Shown one piece after another: positions 6,281 through 8,220 of a stretch of 8,220 nt of DNA; position 1 is the stretch's first letter, and every line of letters starts with the position of its first letter. Made by a program: the position numbers and the translations under genes. Below the pieces are notes generated by a model. It was not told the origin of the DNA and did no database searches. It worked only from the letters and a program-made list of their open reading frames with translations. Origin of the DNA: Pseudomonadota bacterium (GTDB lineage: Bacteria; Pseudomonadota; Gammaproteobacteria; SZUA-229); NCBI GenBank assembly GCA_030673345.1, contig DAOVJH010000046.1, forward strand, positions 1-8,220, given 5' to 3'.

Positions 6281-6313
6281 AAAAAAACCCTGTAAAACAA
6301 TGTCTTACAGGGT
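6281..6313 (-). terminator. Intrinsic terminator of the HU-family gene
   Basis: Read on the minus strand, an 11-bp stem (one G-U pair), ACCCTGTAAGA with TTTTACAGGGT, closes a 5-base loop (6298-6302) and is followed by six T residues (6286-6281). It starts 27 bases after the HU-gene stop. It separates that gene from yqiA, so yqiA needs its own promoter or read-through. Confidence 0.92.
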
Positions 6314-6340
6314 CTCGTAAAGCATTTTAGACAGCAGATG

Positions 6341-6751
6341 CTATTTAGCAGCCATATCCTTCAGTGCTTTTAATGGCAGAACTTTAACAACCTTACGTGC
6401 TGGTTTAGCAGCAACATCCATGAGTTCACCTGGACGGAAAGGATTAGGAACACCTTTTCTCGCTTTTGTTGCTGGTTTCTTATTAACTTTAATTTTCAGC
6501 AGACCAGGCACTTTAAACTCACCTGCGCCACGGCTTTTGATGTGACCTTCGATAATATCACCGAATGATTCAAATACTTTTGCGATGTCTTTGCGTGCCA
6601 GACCTGTGTCTTCAGAGATATGTGCGTACAGTGCTGATTTAGTATAAGCGTTTTTTATTGCTTTGATTTTCTTTTCTGGTGCTACTGCTTTTTTTGCAGC
6701 TTTCTTTTTAGTAACTTTCTTTTTAGTAACTTTCTTTTTTGGAGGTACCAT
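6341..6751 (-). CDS. HU-family DNA-binding protein with lysine-rich N-terminal tail
   Basis: A 136-residue nucleoid-type protein. Residues 1-30 are a highly basic tail with KKKVT, KKKVT and KKKAA repeats (5-19). Residues about 36-136 match the HU/IHF domain: helical TKSALYAHISEDTGLARKDI, then the dimer core FESFGDIIEGHIKSRGAGEFKVPGLLKIKV. The DNA-binding arm carries N103-P104 in VPNPFRPGE, and the C-terminus LKALKDM is typical of HU. Plain HU is about 90 residues, so the tail is an addition, comparable to histone-H1-like extensions on some bacterial HU proteins. It probably acts as a dimer that bends or compacts DNA, the tail adding non-specific affinity. AAAGGG (6761-6766) lies 9 bases before the ATG. 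It appears monocistronic, with its own terminator and a long upstream region. It is probably not the housekeeping hupA/hupB. Confidence 0.9.
   Translation of the reverse strand: MVPPKKKVTKKKVTKKKAAKKAVAPEKKIKAIKNAYTKSALYAHISEDTGLARKDIAKVFESFGDIIEGHIKSRGAGEFKVPGLLKIKVNKKPATKARKGVPNPFRPGELMDVAAKPARKVVKVLPLKALKDMAAK
6711..6740. repeat. Tandem 15-base repeat coding for the HU tail
   Basis: Two 15-base units (6711-6725 and 6726-6740), identical except for the last base, encode the two KKKVT blocks. A third, diverged block (KKKAA) follows in the protein. The unit is a multiple of three, so gain or loss of copies would keep the frame. Confidence 0.75.
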
Positions 6752-6815
6752 TATATGTTGCCCTTTGATGATTGATGTTTATTATTAATTACGTTTACTT
6801 ATTGTTCGCTTTAGT

Positions 6816-6856
6816 CAGAGCCAGTCATCTGGCTTACACCTGAAACATCAGCTCTG
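6816..6856. repeat. Overlapping inverted repeats in the HU-gene leader
   Basis: AGCCAG (6819-6824) pairs perfectly with CTGGCT (6829-6834) across a 4-base loop. CAGAGC (6816-6821) can instead pair with GCTCTG (6851-6856). The two pairings share bases 6819-6821, so they exclude each other. No T-tract follows in the transcript direction. A structural switch is only a suggestion. Confidence 0.4.
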
Positions 6857-6890
6857 CCTGTTGTTGATTTGTTTTTTTAGTTAACATTTA

Positions 6891-6905
6891 GCATAATTTT
6901 TATGC
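6891..6905. repeat. Perfect palindrome GCATAA-N3-TTATGC
   Basis: Six-base arms (6891-6896 and 6900-6905) flank three bases, about 140 bases upstream of the HU-gene ATG. The symmetry and AT-rich setting suit a dimeric regulator site or a hairpin. The binding protein is unknown. Confidence 0.35.
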
Positions 6906-7029
6906 GCAACTAATAACGTATAAAAATCGTGATGATGTTTTATAACTTATCTCAAACAAAGTAAATAGTTTTTGCAAAAAATAATTCACTTTTTACTATA
7001 AATACAGTAATAAACGTTATTTTAATCAA

Positions 7030-7542
7030 TTAATCAGCTTTTCTGTAAAGCATTGCAACAGCATGTACTGCAATTCCTTCTTCTCTTCCGGCGAAGCCTA
7101 AAGTTTCTGTCGTTGTTGCTTTGATGTTTATTTGCGTTTGCGTGATGTTTAAGACAGCAGCAAGATTCTGAATCATTGCCTGAAGGTGCGGTGCCATTTT
7201 TGGCGATTGTGCAACGATGGTTAGATCGATATTGACGATAGCGTACTGCGCATTTTTTAACAGTTGATCTGTATGGCCAAGCAAAACCGAACTATCGATA
7301 TTTTTATATTTATCATCCGTATCAGGGAAGTGCTGTCCGATATCACCTGCCGCAATACCACCCAGCAGGGCATCACACAATGCATGGATTAAAACGTCAC
7401 CATCTGAGTGTGCGATGAAACCGGAATGATGCGGTATCTTCACGCCGCCTAATACGATAGCGTCACCCTCACCAAAACGGTGCACGTCGTATCCGTGGCC
7501 TATTCGGTATGGCGGTAATTTAGGGGGTTGTTCCTGGCTCAT
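7030..7542 (-). CDS. ispF: 2-C-methyl-D-erythritol 2,4-cyclodiphosphate synthase
   Basis: A 170-residue enzyme of the MEP isoprenoid pathway. It cyclises CDP-methylerythritol 2-phosphate to methylerythritol 2,4-cyclodiphosphate with release of CMP. The metal ligands are visible: D19 and H21 in GYDVHRF, and H53 in [27 protein letters not shown] (67-76) and [17 protein letters not shown] (142-158) are the other family blocks. It should form a trimer with active sites between subunits. The first 11 residues ([11 protein letters not shown]) precede the usual family start and contain no other Met, so the extension is probably real. The start lies 3 bases after the ispD stop, and AGGA (minus strand of 7550-7553) sits within the end of ispD, indicating translational coupling. 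No terminator is evident before the HU gene. Confidence 0.97.
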   Translation of the reverse strand: MSQEQPPKLPPYRIGHGYDVHRFGEGDAIVLGGVKIPHHSGFIAHSDGDVLIHALCDALLGGIAAGDIGQHFPDTDDKYKNIDSSVLLGHTDQLLKNAQYAIVNIDLTIVAQSPKMAPHLQAMIQNLAAVLNITQTQINIKATTTETLGFAGREEGIAVHAVAMLYRKAD

Positions 7543-7545
7543 TCT

Positions 7546-8220
7546 TTATTCCTGAGATTGAAGGTATAAACTGGCCAGCCGTAAATCATCTGGTCGCGTG
7601 ATTTTAATATTATCCTCATGGCCCTGTACCAGTTTTGGTGAAAATCCGGCTAGCTCCATGGCGGATGACTCATCCGTAATCACCAGCCCGCCCTGCCGTG
7701 CTTTTTCAAGCGAATTTTTGAGGGTTACAGCAGGGAAATACTGCGGTGTCAGTGCATGCCACAGCTTCTCACGCTCGACAGTAGCGGCAACCGTTGCCTG
7801 TGGACCCTGCCGTTTCATGGTGTCTCGTACAGGCAGAGCCAGCAGACCGCCATCATCGTCCTCACCCACCTCGGCGACCAGCTTATCGAGATCCTGCTGT
7901 CTCAGACAGGGGCGAACCGCATCATGCACCATAACCCAGTCTGAACCGGCATCAAACGGCTCATAGTTAAACAATTCATTAATGGCATTCAATACAGAAT
8001 CAGCACGTTCCTTGCCGCCTGTTGTTCTCAGAACCGGTTTTTGCGAATCGATCTTGATATCTGGCCAGTAAGCATCATCAGCCTGTAGTGCGATAACCAG
8101 TCCAGATATGTTTTTATTTTGAAGTAAGGCGTTAATCGTATGTTCGATTACAGGGCGATCATTTAAAGAAAGGTATTGCTTTGGCATGACCGACTGCATG
8201 CGCTTGCCGATGCCCGCTGC
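7546..8220 (-). CDS. ispD: 2-C-methyl-D-erythritol 4-phosphate cytidylyltransferase (5' end cut by window)
   Basis: The enzyme couples methylerythritol 4-phosphate with CTP to give CDP-methylerythritol, two steps before IspF in the MEP pathway. The frame stays open to the last base. Codons 8220-8197 read AAGIGKRM, the CTP-binding loop (family pattern PAAGxGxRM), and run into QSVMPKQYLSL, so the ATG at 8199 is internal and the true start lies beyond the window. About 10-15 residues are missing. Further motifs, numbered from that internal Met, are GGKERADSVLNAI (61-73), WVMVHDAVRPCL (88-99), LPVRDTMKRQ (122-131), ITDESSAMELAGF (174-186) and NIKITRPDDL (197-206). It is followed 3 bases later by ispF, the common gammaproteobacterial pairing. 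The enzyme is cytoplasmic. Confidence 0.97.
   Translation of the reverse strand, partial: AAGIGKRMQSVMPKQYLSLNDRPVIEHTINALLQNKNISGLVIALQADDAYWPDIKIDSQKPVLRTTGGKERADSVLNAINELFNYEPFDAGSDWVMVHDAVRPCLRQQDLDKLVAEVGEDDDGGLLALPVRDTMKRQGPQATVAATVEREKLWHALTPQYFPAVTLKNSLEKARQGGLVITDESSAMELAGFSPKLVQGHEDNIKITRPDDLRLASLYLQSQE

Larger units (their letters stand above)
6752..7029 (-). promoter_or_regulatory. AT-rich upstream region of the HU-family gene
   Basis: A 278-base non-coding stretch between ispF and the HU-family gene, markedly AT-rich on the distal side. A possible promoter on the minus strand is TTTACT (6965-6960) with TATAAA (6944-6939), but the 15-base spacer is short. It would give a leader of about 180 bases. 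GCATAA/TTATGC (6891-6905) and AGCCAG/CTGGCT (6819-6834) are perfect inverted repeats within it. I see no reading frame that looks like a gene. The promoter call is weak; the control-region role follows from position and composition. Confidence 0.45.

Noticed and set aside
7598..7966. Plus-strand open frame of about 120 codons opposite ispD
   Set aside because: Antisense to conserved IspD motifs; a Ser/Pro/Arg-rich translation is typical of a shadow frame.

Overview
The window looks like a piece of a gammaproteobacterial chromosome of moderate G+C. The evidence is the set of close family matches (NagZ, YqiA, IspD/IspF, a PA3004-type methylthioinosine phosphorylase) and the nagZ-hpt-phosphorylase neighbourhood, which as I recall occurs in Pseudomonas and relatives. 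A two-domain sulfurtransferase and a DsrE-family protein would suit a sulfur-metabolising lineage, but they do not fix the genus. I see no tRNA, rRNA, CRISPR array, insertion sequence or phage gene.

Plus strand, 1-2519: three genes with good ribosome-binding sites. They encode an exported isochorismatase-type cysteine hydrolase, an exported small beta-barrel protein resembling the allene oxide cyclase/dirigent fold, and a cytoplasmic two-domain rhodanese. A strong intrinsic terminator at 2486-2519 closes the set. Inverted repeats with the same 7-base arm (TTACTCA/TGAGTAA) lie upstream of the first gene and upstream of the third.

Minus strand, 2664-6225: a run of five genes converging on the first set. 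In transcription order these are a YqiA-like esterase, NagZ (cell-wall recycling), a DsrE-family protein, a hypoxanthine phosphoribosyltransferase and an S-methyl-5'-thioinosine phosphorylase. The last two make a coherent salvage pair: the phosphorylase releases hypoxanthine from methylthioinosine, and the transferase converts it to IMP.

Minus strand, 6281-7029: a single HU-family gene with a lysine-rich N-terminal tail. It has a long AT-rich, hairpin-bearing upstream region and its own intrinsic terminator. That terminator also shows that the longest possible reading of yqiA starts too far upstream.

Minus strand, 7030-8220: ispF and the incomplete ispD of the MEP isoprenoid pathway, 3 bases apart. 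The start of ispD lies beyond the right edge; its CTP-binding loop is visible up to the last base.

Most of the window is ordinary housekeeping. The less usual items are the exported AOC-like protein, the exported cysteine hydrolase, the shared inverted-repeat motif, the DsrE gene between nagZ and hpt, and the tailed HU protein. I found no convincing undescribed multi-gene system.
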